Below, one piece after another: positions 1-9,774 of a DNA stretch of 64,000 nt (the first letter of the stretch is position 1; each line of letters starts with the position of its first letter). Position numbers and translations under genes: made by a program. Source of the stretch: Hydractinia symbiolongicarpus (Eukaryota > Cnidaria > Hydrozoa > Anthoathecata > Hydractiniidae); NCBI RefSeq assembly GCF_029227915.1, contig NC_079876.1, positions 27,627,828-27,691,827 on the forward strand. Direction: 5' to 3'. A model generated the notes under the pieces. It worked only from the letters and a program-made list of their open reading frames with translations. It was not told the origin of the DNA and searched no databases.

Positions 1-1589
1 GATATTTTCGATACATATTTGAAGGTAAATATGGAAGTAGTTCGTAATTTCGACCATTGTGGTTGTTTCCATACAAAATCTTTTAAGGGAATCGATTTCT
101 CCTTGATTCGAGCTGCTATTGAAGAGAAAAACAAACATAGTGATTCAACTTTCGATTTGGTTGCTGTAGCATCACTTACGACGTTTCGTGGTTTAGTTGG
201 CATTATTTTCTTTATCGTATCCCAAAATTTCTTTGGATTATGACAATTCTGTGCTAGTAAGTTTTTACTAAATTGGGACTTCGATTCTCGTATTTTACGT
301 GTACATAAGTTTCGAACTTTGCAGTAAGCCTTCCAGTCGCTTGGCTTTTTCGATTTTCGCGCTTTTCGTAAAGCCTTATCTCTTTTGTTCATCAATTTAT
401 ATATCTCATTGTTAAGCCACGGACAAAATTGTCCTTTGACTGTCTTCCCGATGATAGGGGCATGTTTGTTGAACAATGCGGTGAGAGTAGTTTTGAAATA
501 TGACCATGCGATGTTCACATCGTTCATTCCATAAAGTTCACCCCAGTCGTGTTTACTAATTTCGTCAACCATTTGCTCACTAGAGTACTTGGCATAATTC
601 CTAGTCTTGATAATTTTTGGTGGTAACTTATCTCTTCTTAATTTTCTGACGAAACCGACCATATCGTGATCGCTGATACCGATGGGGATGACGTCATTTT
701 GGTATGTCGTATCATTTCGAGTAGTCAGAATACAATCAATTAGCGTTTGTGTATTATCGGTAATTCTAGTCGGTTTTTCAATAAGCTGTTTCAATCCATA
801 AAGACGTAAAAGTTCTTTAATGTCTTTATCATCTGATTTCTTTAAGAAATTAATATTCAGATCTCCCAAAAGGTTCACTTCTTTTGATTCAGACATAACA
901 AGCTGTAACAAGTCATTAAGATGAGTTTTAAATTCCCTTGGTAGATATTTAGAACCTACCGGTGGTCTATACATAGTACCGACTAAAAAACTCTTTGCGT
1001 TTTTTTGGAAAATTTCCACCCATAAACTTTCTAGCTCATTATGTTCCAAATTTGTCCGATGTTTCCACTTAACTCGATCCGATATATACATGGCTACACC
1101 GCCGCATTTGCCTTTTTTTCTGGCACGGTATATAAAACTATAGCCCGGTATGTGATAAAGGTCCGGGTTGTCATTATATGAATCTTTTGTAATATGAATT
1201 TCAGATAAAGTTAAAATATCAATATCTTTAAAATCATGCAACAAAATTCCAATTTGATCGATATTATTTAATAATCCACGCACATTGAGATGGAATATCT
1301 TTATACCTCGTTTGGATAGGAGATTTTTCAGTTCAGGTAAAAAAGGTCCTGGCTGTGTTTCAATGTCGCCGGACAACAAAATAAGTATGAATAAGTGTTT
1401 ACCAGCTTTTGTGGATATTTTCTTTCGTGTGATCCATAAACTAGACGATGCATAATTGTCCTTCTTTTCCAGGAAATCTTCGGTAGGGAATATTCCATTA
1501 CCTTCTTTTACGAGCTTTCTCTTCGCAATATAACATAATAAAATCAACACAAAAAGAGCAAATCGAAACACGTCTGACCTCGCCGCCAT
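1..1589 (-). CDS. LINE ORF2-type protein: AP-endonuclease and linker, 3' part outside window
   Basis: Non-LTR retrotransposon polyprotein, 529 codons open without a stop from the ATG at 1587-1589 to the window edge, so the reverse transcriptase must lie beyond position 1. The N-terminus starts MAARSDV followed by a hydrophobic stretch (residues ~10-20). A 2A-like motif lies at residues 74-82. The endonuclease/exonuclease/phosphatase domain runs from ~96 to ~320: Asn102, Glu130 (LSE), YRPP at 207-210, GDLN at 242-245 and SDHD at 306-309 are all present. This domain nicks target DNA to prime reverse transcription. The basic linker after it (CPWLN and KKFWDTIKK motifs) is typical of the CR1/L2 group. 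I translated every codon and found no break, unlike the other LINEs here, so this is probably a younger copy. Clade assignment is tentative. Confidence 0.88.
   Translation of the reverse strand, partial: MAARSDVFRFALFVLILLCYIAKRKLVKEGNGIFPTEDFLEKKDNYASSSLWITRKKISTKAGKHLFILILLSGDIETQPGPFLPELKNLLSKRGIKIFHLNVRGLLNNIDQIGILLHDFKDIDILTLSEIHITKDSYNDNPDLYHIPGYSFIYRARKKGKCGGVAMYISDRVKWKHRTNLEHNELESLWVEIFQKNAKSFLVGTMYRPPVGSKYLPREFKTHLNDLLQLVMSESKEVNLLGDLNINFLKKSDDKDIKELLRLYGLKQLIEKPTRITDNTQTLIDCILTTRNDTTYQNDVIPIGISDHDMVGFVRKLRRDKLPPKIIKTRNYAKYSSEQMVDEISKHDWGELYGMNDVNIAWSYFKTTLTALFNKHAPIIGKTVKGQFCPWLNNEIYKLMNKRDKALRKARKSKKPSDWKAYCKVRNLCTRKIRESKSQFSKNLLAQNCHNPKKFWDTIKKIMPTKPRNVVSDATATKSKVESLCLFFSSIAARIKEKSIPLKDFVWKQPQWSKLRTTSIFTFKYVSKI
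1344..1370 (-). other. 2A-like motif in LINE N-terminus
   Basis: The reading frame encodes GDIETQPGP preceded by a hydrophobic run ending in LILLS. The 2A ribosome-skipping consensus is D-x-E-x-N-P-G-P. Only the Asn is changed (Gln). 2A-like sequences at the N-terminus of AP-endonuclease LINEs are established. The N-to-Q change makes skipping activity here uncertain. Confidence 0.65.
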
Positions 1590-1610
1590 CAATGCCTTCT
1601 ACCCTAAAAA

Positions 1611-2570
1611 ATGACGGATAAATTTCATGAATTGGACGACATCGATCTTGATATGTTAATGAGTGGTTTTTGCATGAATGCTAAATCCAAAAAAGAATGG
1701 AAAAAATTGTACCAGTCAGACAGATTAAACAGTTTCAGAAATGGATGGCAACGTTTTTTTAAAGAAAATGGAAGAAAAATAAATATAAAAACAGAGGAAC
1801 AATTCCAAAAATCGAAACAAGTGTTAGCAAGTAAAAGAAAACAGTTGACACGTATGGGAACGGGAAACAAACCCAATGCAACCAGGCCATTGGATGCATC
1901 AGAGGTCGACGAACTCTTTAAGAAAGGTTTTTTCGGAATCAGTAACCCATTTACTTTACAAAGAACAATGTGGTGGAAAATTACAAAACATTGCGGGTTC
2001 AGGGCGCGAGACGAATCTCGTAAGTTACTGTTTGGCGAACTTTAAAAAAGGACGCAAACGGGCGCTCTTTTCTTAAATGGGACAAAGAAAGAGGCACAAA
2101 TAGCCGAACAGAAGATAACAGTTTTTCCCACCACAGAGCCTGTAATCCCAGAGCTTTGAAACAGAAGGACCTAGATGCCCTGTTCACATTTATCAACAAT
2201 TTATTTCCCATCGACCCATTGAAAGCACAAATGAAAACTCACCTTTTTTTCTAGCTGTAATTCCAACACATTTACTTACGTCCATCGTGTGGTATTTCAA
2301 TCGCCTATTGGAAGAAAATTCTTTGGGTATAATTATGACGGAAGCGTCCAATGCTCTTGGAATAAAAAACCGTGTCGGCTTTTCAAGGAAGTAGATCAAA
2401 AATAACTAATCATTCAGCTAGGAAAACTTCGATTTCTGCCCTCCTTGATAACGACGTGCATCCAATACATGTGTCACAACTAAGTGGACATAAGAACTTG
2501 AAAAGTCGTATCATACTGCACAGAACAAGCACCAACAGGTCATGTCAGATGTCCTTAGCGTAGCTGATAG
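1611..2570 (+). pseudogene. Crypton-type tyrosine recombinase (DUF3504-like), frameshifted
   Basis: The first piece (1611-2045, 144 codons) ends in the stretch ...NPFTLQRTMWWKITKHCGFRARDE, the typical DUF3504/Crypton core entry. Later pieces in other frames carry the C-terminal half: H-S-A-R at ~2411-2422 (the HxxR box of tyrosine recombinases), GHKN at ~2486-2497, and a candidate nucleophile Tyr at 2509-2511 that is in a different frame from the HxxR box. At least three frame breaks separate the parts, so it cannot make an active enzyme. Cryptons move by tyrosine-recombinase chemistry; host genes KIAA1958, QRICH1 and ZMYM derive from them. The start ATG is only 21 nt from the start codon of the divergent LINE, so the LINE inserted just upstream. 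Confidence 0.75.
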
Positions 2571-2959
2571 TGGTGGAAACATCAATGTTTATATAAATCG
2601 TCTTCTATTCCCTTTCTCAAATTCATCAGTTACACAAATCACAACAACAAAATCCCTATTGTTTTCGGCTGATCAATTCCATTCATTATTATTATTATTA
2701 TTATTATTCATGAATTTTTACTCAGGATATGTACAATTCAGTATTTAAGTATATACTGCTATTAATTTGTGTCCTGCGTTAAAGAAAAAGAAAAAGGAAA
2801 AAGAAAAAGTTGAACTGAATAAAAAAAAGAAAAAAATAAGAAAAAAAATGGATACTGTGAACTCCCAGCAGCATGGACAATTAGACTGGGGTATGCATGG
2901 ATTAGGCTGGACTATCAATGTAACAATGTAGGAAGGTCACAGATTAATTTAAATATTTA
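2571..2959. other. Non-coding spacer with simple repeats
   Basis: Contains an (ATT)n run at ~2688-2709 and purine-rich AAAAG/AAAAA blocks at ~2781-2850. I see no gene. The ATT run may be the tail of an older retroelement, but nothing upstream proves it. Confidence 0.5.
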
Positions 2960-2970
2960 CAAGTTTAGTT

Positions 2971-4296
2971 TTATTTACAATAAAAATTCTTCAGAAGTTT
3001 CTTGTAGATAACGATAGAGTTTTCCTTCCAAATGACAATTGGTAAGGCGTTATATAATTTTGCGCCGAAGATGTAGAACGATTTTCTCGCAAACTCTAGT
3101 TTAACTTTGGGTAATGTGATTTGGAAGTTCTGATTCCGAGTTCCTTTTGCGTGACGATTTATCTCAAAATACGAGTGGAAATTGCTACACAGTGTTTGAT
3201 CAAGCGATTGTCTAACAACTATATTTGCTCGTTTTTCAATCCGATTTTGTATGGGTGTCAAATTATCGGTTTCTGTAATATTACGCGCTCTATTTTCAAT
3301 TGACTCCAATTTTGATTTTTGGGAACGATTCAGATTTAAATTTAATGTAGCTAGCAAGTGAGTATTGGCACAATCATTGCATTATATATCATAACTGAAG
3401 CAGATTTCGTGACATATTGTCGTAATTTATTAAGGAGTTGCAATCTGTTAGATGCTTTTCGATATCTACTTTCAAAATTATCATTCAATGACAGGTTTGG
3501 ATCCACAAGATTACGCAAGTACTTATACTCACAGTCATTCAAAATGCTCGTTGATCGATACTTAACCTCAGTTTTATTTTTTTGGCTAATTCTTTTCGCA
3601 GTTCCAAACAATAAGGATTCGGTTTTGCCCCTTTTAAGATCAATGACAAGTTCGTTTTTATCGAGTAAGTCTGCAATACGTAAGAAATTATCATTGAGGC
3701 TTTCTTCTATAAAGTGGACATTCTTGTGAGCATGATAAATTACTGCATCTGCATATAAAATAATTCTAGAGTGATGCAGACAGTCTACAATATCGTTAAA
3801 AAAATACGATAAACAACAAAGGTCCCAATATCGACCCTTGAGGGACACCAGTATAAACAGGTTGCTCCAAAGATTGAATACCGTTGATTTCAACGAGTTG
3901 CGTGCGGTTAAATAGGTAGTTAGTAAACCAATTCAGTTCATTATCTCTGACACCATATGCTTGGAGTTTATTTACAAGATGACTAGGAATTATGGTGTCA
4001 AAGGCACGTGAAAGATCCATGAAAACGGAACCCTCTAGCTTTCCATTATCTACTTCACGCCTGATGTTGTCAATAAAAAGAGTGGATGCAAGCTCCGTTG
4101 ATCTGTTTGGACGGAATCCAAATTGGAAGTCAGATAGTAGGTTTTCATTTTCGAAGAAATCAGAAAGTTGGGCATACACTGTTCTTTCCAGTATTTTGGA
4201 CAGAATCGGGAGTACCGAAATAGGGTTGTAGTTCTCCGGGTTATTGGCATCCCCTGTTTTAAATATCGGTGTAACTTTGGCTTTTTTCCAGACCAA
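2971..4296 (-). pseudogene. LINE 2 reverse transcriptase half, active site mutated
   Basis: Reverse transcriptase motifs are present in two overlapping frames: VTPIFKTGD, NYNPISVLP, FGFRPNRST, FMDLSRAFDT (first catalytic Asp) and GVPQGSILGPLLF up to ~3800. After a frameshift the fingers/palm continue with the box that should read YADD. At 3744-3755 it reads Y-A-D-A, so the last catalytic Asp is lost. The thumb and C-terminal region continue to 2971. The RT N-terminus between linker and VTPIFK is deleted. Confidence 0.82.
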
Positions 4297-5507
4297 TCGA
4301 GAAGATTTCTATTGAATCTGCTCTTTGCATACTTCATTAAGTTGTTACAACGATTCCGTAAAGCCTTGTATACGTTCCAGTCATTTAGGGTTTTCGATCG
4401 TCTGGCTCTGCGTAATACTTGATCCCGATTACTCATAACAGATTTAGTTTCATTATCAAGCCAAGGGCATGGAGTACATTTAACACGTTTTTTTATAAAA
4501 GCAGCGTGGCGCTTAAAAGTTTGATCTAAAATCTCGTTTAATCGGGACAAGGCGGAGTTTAAGTTATCGGTGTTATAAATGACTGACCAGTCGACAACCT
4601 TAAGTTCGTTAATTAGATTTGTTGGGTTGAACTTCGAGTAATCCCGAATTTGAATAGTTTTTGGCGGATACCTCATATAATTACGTTTACGAACACACGC
4701 CACCATTTGATGGTCTGATAAACTAGTTGCGAAAACGGTAACATCTTTAATAACATCTGTACGCAATGACGCGATTATATCAATTATTGATGACGTGTCT
4801 TTTGTTATTCTCGTTGGTTTATTTACGAGTTATGTATAGCCATTTACTGACAATAGCGACTTAAAATCTTTATTATCGCTTTTCTTTCCATAGTCAACAT
4901 TTGAGTCACCCAAGAGAATTGTTTCTAAAGATGTTTCGCATATTGCAATTAACAACTTATTTAAATCTTCGCTCCCATTTGATGTTGTTCTTTATGTAGG
5001 CTGCAACCCCTCCACCTTGTCCATTAATCCTATTCCGTTTTACAAAAGTATAATTTGGAATATCGTAGAGACTGTTGTTGTTGTTGTGGAAACCAGAGTC
5101 TGTTAAGTGAGTTTCGGATAGCGTAACTATATCAAAGTTGTGATTTTGCAACAACTATGAAAACATTGTAAAATTTGATGAACAATCTTAAGTCCACGTT
5201 GTTTGCAAAATTCAGACAGATCTCCTCTAAACGGTCTGGGACCAGGCTCGATATCTCCACATAATAACAAACATAATAAAATCAGTTTCTTTCTTGTTGG
5301 TCGTTGAAAGTTTATTTTATTTTTGTTGACATAAATATTCCAAAATACGGAATTAAAATAGCTCTCACTTATCTTTCCAAGATCAGCTTCGATTAATTTT
5401 GAACTAATTCCATCTCAGGTGATAACGCATCTTTTGCAGATACATAAACTCAGCAAAATCAAAACAAAAATGCCAAACCCATTTAGCACGTCCGTACGCG
5501 ACGCCAT
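4297..5507 (-). pseudogene. LINE 2 endonuclease half
   Basis: Starts MASRTDV plus a hydrophobic FVLILL run, then after a frameshift (~5417) a second hydrophobic run ending CGDIEPGP (5237-5260), a degenerate 2A-like motif. Endonuclease pieces follow: LSETHL at ~5100-5120, GGGVAAYI, then a deletion that removes the YRPP region. Next come GDSN (~4900), SLSDHQMV (~4710) and the CPWLDNE linker. There are several frame breaks and one in-frame stop near 4830. Compared with LINE 1, about 50 residues of endonuclease are gone. Confidence 0.75.
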
Positions 5508-5524
5508 CTCGAACCAATCATACG

Positions 5525-7185
5525 TAAGTATAATAGTGCAGATTCGTTTGCTTCATTTGGAGCAAATCTTCGGCCTCCCCTGGCCGTGGACCACCATGCT
5601 TTCGTATCTGTGTTCAAATATGGCATCGTGTTGGGGATCTTCACCCTCCTGAGGGCCAAACTCCTGTTTTTAACCAACTTTATATTTTTGAAGCAGGTAG
5701 AGCACTCAATGAAAGAATAGCACGTCCTGAAAATAATGGCTGTGGAGAAGATGTGACGCAAATTGTTCAAGATGTAATGAATAGTGTTAGCCCTTTTGCT
5801 GCTGCATACAGGTACATGGCTGAAGTGGAAGCTGATGAAATAGCTCGGGCAGCTTCTGAAAACCGTGTCCCATAGAAGTACGCATGTGCATGAGTGTTGG
5901 CAGTGATCGAAGGCGATACAACTTGCCACATTATGACGAAGTAGCCGCAGGTTTTGTTGGCCAAGATGGATCCCTCCTGGAAACAGGGATATTGTTACCT
6001 ACCCACTTGGAGTCAATTTGCAAAATATTTCTACGTTATCTGCAAATTTGGAGCCAATGGTTTATCCTCTATTTTTTCCTAGGGGTGAACCAGGCTGGTA
6101 TTATGGGATACCCAAAGTTGCCGAACGTGCAACCCATACTCCAAACACTACTACAATGTTGCAGTATTATACTTACCGTGTAGCTGTTTGGGAAAATTTT
6201 AGCCCAATCCATTATGGTAAGAAATTATTTTAACAGTATTGTGTTGATTCTCATGTTAAAGTTGAGGGTAACAACTTAAATTACATTCGTGTGAATCAAA
6301 CAAACCTGCGTGTTGACAGTTATGAAGGTTTAGCTGACCACTTGAATGCACGAACTGAAGAGAGAGGTCTTCAACCAGGACGTATTGTTGTCCTTCCTTC
6401 GAGTTTTCAAGGAAGTCCACGTGCCATGAATCAAAACTACCAAGATGCTATGGCTGTGATTGGTAAATTTGGAAAACCAGATTTTTTTCTGACTTTTACC
6501 TGCAATCCAAAATGGCGTGAGATTACAAAAAATTTGTTTGCAGGCCAACATGCACATGATCGACCTGATTTAGTTTTTTTGAGTTTTTAAATTGAAACTA
6601 AATGAAATCCTAAAAGATGTTACTGAAAGGGGTGTTTTAGGTAAAACTGTATCACATGTTTACGTTATAGAATTTCAAAAGAGGGGTTTACCTCATTGTC
6701 ATTTGTTACTTCATTTAGATCCCAATGATAAACTTCGGGATGCAAATGACATAGACAGTGTTATTTCAGCCGAAATTCCTAATCAACAGGATAATCTGAG
6801 CTGTTTGAAATTATTCGGTCGTGTATGATTCATGGACCATGTGGCTATCTGAATCCTAATTCCTTGTGTATGGAGGATGGTGTTTGCACAAAAAATTTCC
6901 AAAAACTTTTTTAGCATCTACCGTTGCTAAAATTGATTAGATTAACAGCTTGGTTTGTGCTAAATGGAGAGAATCACAATGCTCGCCAATATTTGTATCC
7001 AGACATTCCCCTTCATTTGTTTTTAATAAGGACAGGAAAGTTTGGACATCAAAACGAAACTTTAACCTTAAAATTGTCTCTAGAATGTATAGCGTGAGTC
7101 CTCGCGCAGGTGAGCTTTTTTATTTACGTATGCTATTATTGCATACGTGTGGTGCAACATCTTATGAAGATTTAAGAAATGTGGA
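5525..7185 (+). pseudogene. Helitron 1 Rep (HUH) domain, decayed
   Basis: Helitron_like_N similarity starts near 5680 (NQLYIFEAGRALNER...) and continues through PMVYPLFFPRGEPGWYYG (~6060) and the block at 6291-6590 (GLQPGRIVVLPSSFQGSPR, FFLTFTCNPKW). The HUH box sits at ~6694-6702 within GLPHCHLLLHL, where the two His would bind the metal for rolling-circle cleavage. An in-frame stop at 6588-6590 and several frameshifts break it. Between the end of the HUH region (~6925) and the next conserved block (LTAWFVLNGENHNARQYLYP, ~6955) the stretch that normally holds the two catalytic tyrosines is absent, so this Rep is dead. LINE 3 interrupts at 7186. Confidence 0.8.
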
Positions 7186-7212
7186 TTTGAACATTTGAAC
7201 ATAACTTCAAAG

Positions 7213-8716
7213 ATGGCAGCACGGGCAGACGTGCGTTCGATAATGCTACTTGCTGTTTTGTTTATGGTTTCTAATTATGGTATTTCTTGTTATGGTTGTG
7301 GTGAAAGTATTAGAAGAAATGAAACCTCTGAGAAATGCTGCTCCAGTGGAAATATTTTCCATCTTAAATGCCTTACAGACAGAATAGATGAAAACATAGA
7401 GAAATTTTACTGCAGCGAATGTATCCCACCAGATGAACCGAAAATTCCGTATACCTTTGATCCTGTTATGTCAGACTTCATTGCAAAGAGAGGCATGAAA
7501 TTTCTACATCAAAACATAAATGGGATCTGCGGAAAGTTGGATATTATAAAATCTTTCTTATCCGACGCGAAAAAATGTTTTCATATCGTTAGTTTCTCTG
7601 AGACACACACAAACGACACTGTATTAAATTCGGAGCTATTTGTCCCGGGGTATATACTTGAGAGAAAGGATCGCGAGAATGGTCGTGATGGTGGTGTTTC
7701 TTTTTATATTCGGGAAGATTTACAATATCGCAGAAGGTGTGATTTAGAGATCGATGGAATTGAGTTTTTGAGGATAGAATTATTTATTCCGAAATCAAAA
7801 TCTTTGTTACTCTGCTCAGCTTATCGACCCCCGGATTCCTCAAAGTTTCTTGATAAAAACTTCATCTCAAAGTTTGATAATATGTTGGATACAATATCAG
7901 TCGAAAATAAAGAAACAATTATATGTGGTGATTTCAATTGTGATTACAATCTCCCAAGAGTACACTCTAACATAAAAGATCTGGTTTAACTGTATAACTA
8001 CAGTCAGGTCATTAAATCGTCTACACGCATCTCAAAAGAAAGTAGAACACTAATTGATTTAATTTTTACAACCGATAAATCAAAAATAAACGACTCTTTA
8101 GTGTACACTAACTCTCTCAGCGATCACTGCCTAATCGGAATCAGCCGAAAAGCAAACTGTAAACGATATCCTCAAAAGAACATCAAAGCACGTGATTACT
8201 CAAAATACAACAAAGAAGATCTAAAGAATGAAATTCGCAACGTGCCATGGGAGAATTGTTAAAACTGTCACCGACTTAAACCAAGCATGGAACTTATTCA
8301 AATACTACTTATCAACCGCAATCAATAAACATGCGCCACTTAAAGAAAAAACTGTACGTGGAAAATCCAACCCCTGGATAACCAGAGAAATCAGAAACTT
8401 AATGAATACGCGAGATTATCATCATCGCCGTTTTAAACGACCAAATTCTATCGGAGATTGGGAAAGTTATAAATCTCACCGAAACTCTGTAACCAATCGC
8501 ATTCGTGTTGCAAAGGCAAACCACGTTCGTGCTGTTCTGAAAGAATCTTCAGCAAATCCAAGAGATTTTTGGAAACAAATTAAGTCGTGCTACCCTACTA
8601 AAGATTCGTCAAGTCCGAGCAAAACATTCGTAATCAATGGAACAGTAACATCCAATATTCGATCAATTGCGAACAATTTTTGCTCTTTTTTACCAAAGTT
8701 GGTTCAAGTCTCATGA
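7213..8716 (+). pseudogene. LINE 3: PHD-like finger plus AP-endonuclease and linker
   Basis: The N-terminus MAARADV is followed by a hydrophobic segment, then a Cys/His cluster (CYGC...KCC...HLKC...CSEC, ~7288-7424) with PHD-finger-like spacing; CR1-type elements are known to carry such fingers. The endonuclease follows: HQNING (~7510), SFSETH (~7600), YRPP (~7830), CGDFNCDYN (~7925) and SLSDHCLIG (~8115). An in-frame TAA at 7987-7989 interrupts the domain, a frame change follows near 8240, and the linker (NPWITREI, DFWKQIKSCYP) ends at 8716. Not functional. Confidence 0.8.
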
Positions 8717-9460
8717 AATCATCAATAACCAACTTTACTTGGAAACTGTTCAACATACGTAATTATATGCGCACGATTAATAAAAGGAATGTATCATTTA
8801 AATTCCAACCAGTGACAATTAATCAGGTGAATAGAGTACTAAAATCGGTTAAAACGGCTAAAGCTGCTGGTATTGACACTATCCCCGGTAGGATAATTAA
8901 AGACATCTCAAACGAACTAGCTGCACCTGTCATGTTCTTGATAAACAAGAGTTTGGAAACTGGTACATTTCCAACCTGTAAAAAATCTGCAAAAATAACA
9001 CCATTGCATAAATCTGGCGATCGCTCAAACATATATAACTACCGACCCATTTCCGTACTAAATGTGTTGTCTAAAGTCATTGAACGAATCGTCTACGACC
9101 AGCTAGCTGATTATTTAGAAAATCAAGATCTATTGAGTGAACACCAATATGGTTTTCGACGAAAAAGATCTACACGTAAAGCGGTTAAATCACTTGTTGA
9201 CGATATAAGATACAATATGGATAAAAGTAAGACAACCGGAGCTCTATTCATGGATTTGAGAAAGACCTTTGATACCGTAAACCATGGCTGCCTTCTCCAG
9301 AAACTGCCTTATTATGGTATTACTAGCACTGAAATTGATTGGTTAAGCAGTTATCTTTTTAATCGAAGTCAAACTGTTTTCATTGATGGAGCATACTCAG
9401 ATCCTGAAAATATGACGCATGGTGTACCCCAAGGTTCCATTCTGGGTCCATTGCTATTTA
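8680..9460 (+). pseudogene. LINE 3 reverse transcriptase, 5' half
   Basis: RT fingers and palm: AKAAGIDTIPGRIIKD, ITPLHKSGD, NYRPISVLN, YGFRRKRST, FMDLRKTFDT (first catalytic Asp) and GVPQGSILGPLL, up to the TA where the pogo-like transposon inserted. The frame differs from the upstream linker by one shift near 8690. The matching 3' half resumes at 12938. Confidence 0.88.
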
Positions 9461-9475
9461 CCTTAAGGGAACTTA

Positions 9476-9680
9476 TTTTGGCGGGAACTAATTTTGGCGG
9501 ACGAAGGAAATCTAAAAAAAATTTAATTTTGGCGGGAACTAATTTTGGCGGATCAACGAAATTTTTAATTTTGGCGGGAACTTATTTTGGCGGGTGGCGG
9601 TTTTTTTTAATTTTGGCGGGAACTTATTTTGGCGGGTCAGCGGATTTTTTAATTTTGGCGGGAACTAATTTTGGCGAGTG
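9476..9680. promoter_or_regulatory. Left array of E2F-like sites
   Basis: Five full copies of TTTTGGCGGGAAC at ~9476, 9527, 9569, 9611 and 9653, each followed by a shorter half-site TTTTGGCGG, spaced by ~42-51 bp. The core matches the animal E2F/DP binding consensus (TTTSGCGGGAA-type). All copies point the same way. They may also be transposase binding sites. The E2F reading is inferred from sequence identity only. Confidence 0.6.
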
Positions 9681-9774
9681 AAGGATTTTTTCAAATTTCA
9701 ACGAAAATTTTCTTTGGTAAAGATGTAGAAATAAGCATTACAAAGCAAAGAATTTTAAAACAAATACTAAAAAT

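Larger units (their letters stand above)
2960..5515 (-). mobile_element. LINE 2 (CR1/L2-group-like), internally deleted and dead
   Basis: A non-LTR element on the minus strand with its start codon at 5507 and C-terminus near 2971. It is shorter than an intact relative because parts of the endonuclease and the segment joining linker to RT are missing. It lies between the Crypton remnant and the Helitron N-terminus. Helitron sequence begins within ~15 bp of the LINE start codon, so its 5' leader is very short. Confidence 0.8.

Noticed and set aside
9476-9680. Regular repeats with spacers, CRISPR-like at first sight
   Set aside because: Spacers are near-identical and AT-rich, the host is eukaryotic, and the repeats are terminal parts of a transposon with matching copies at the other end.
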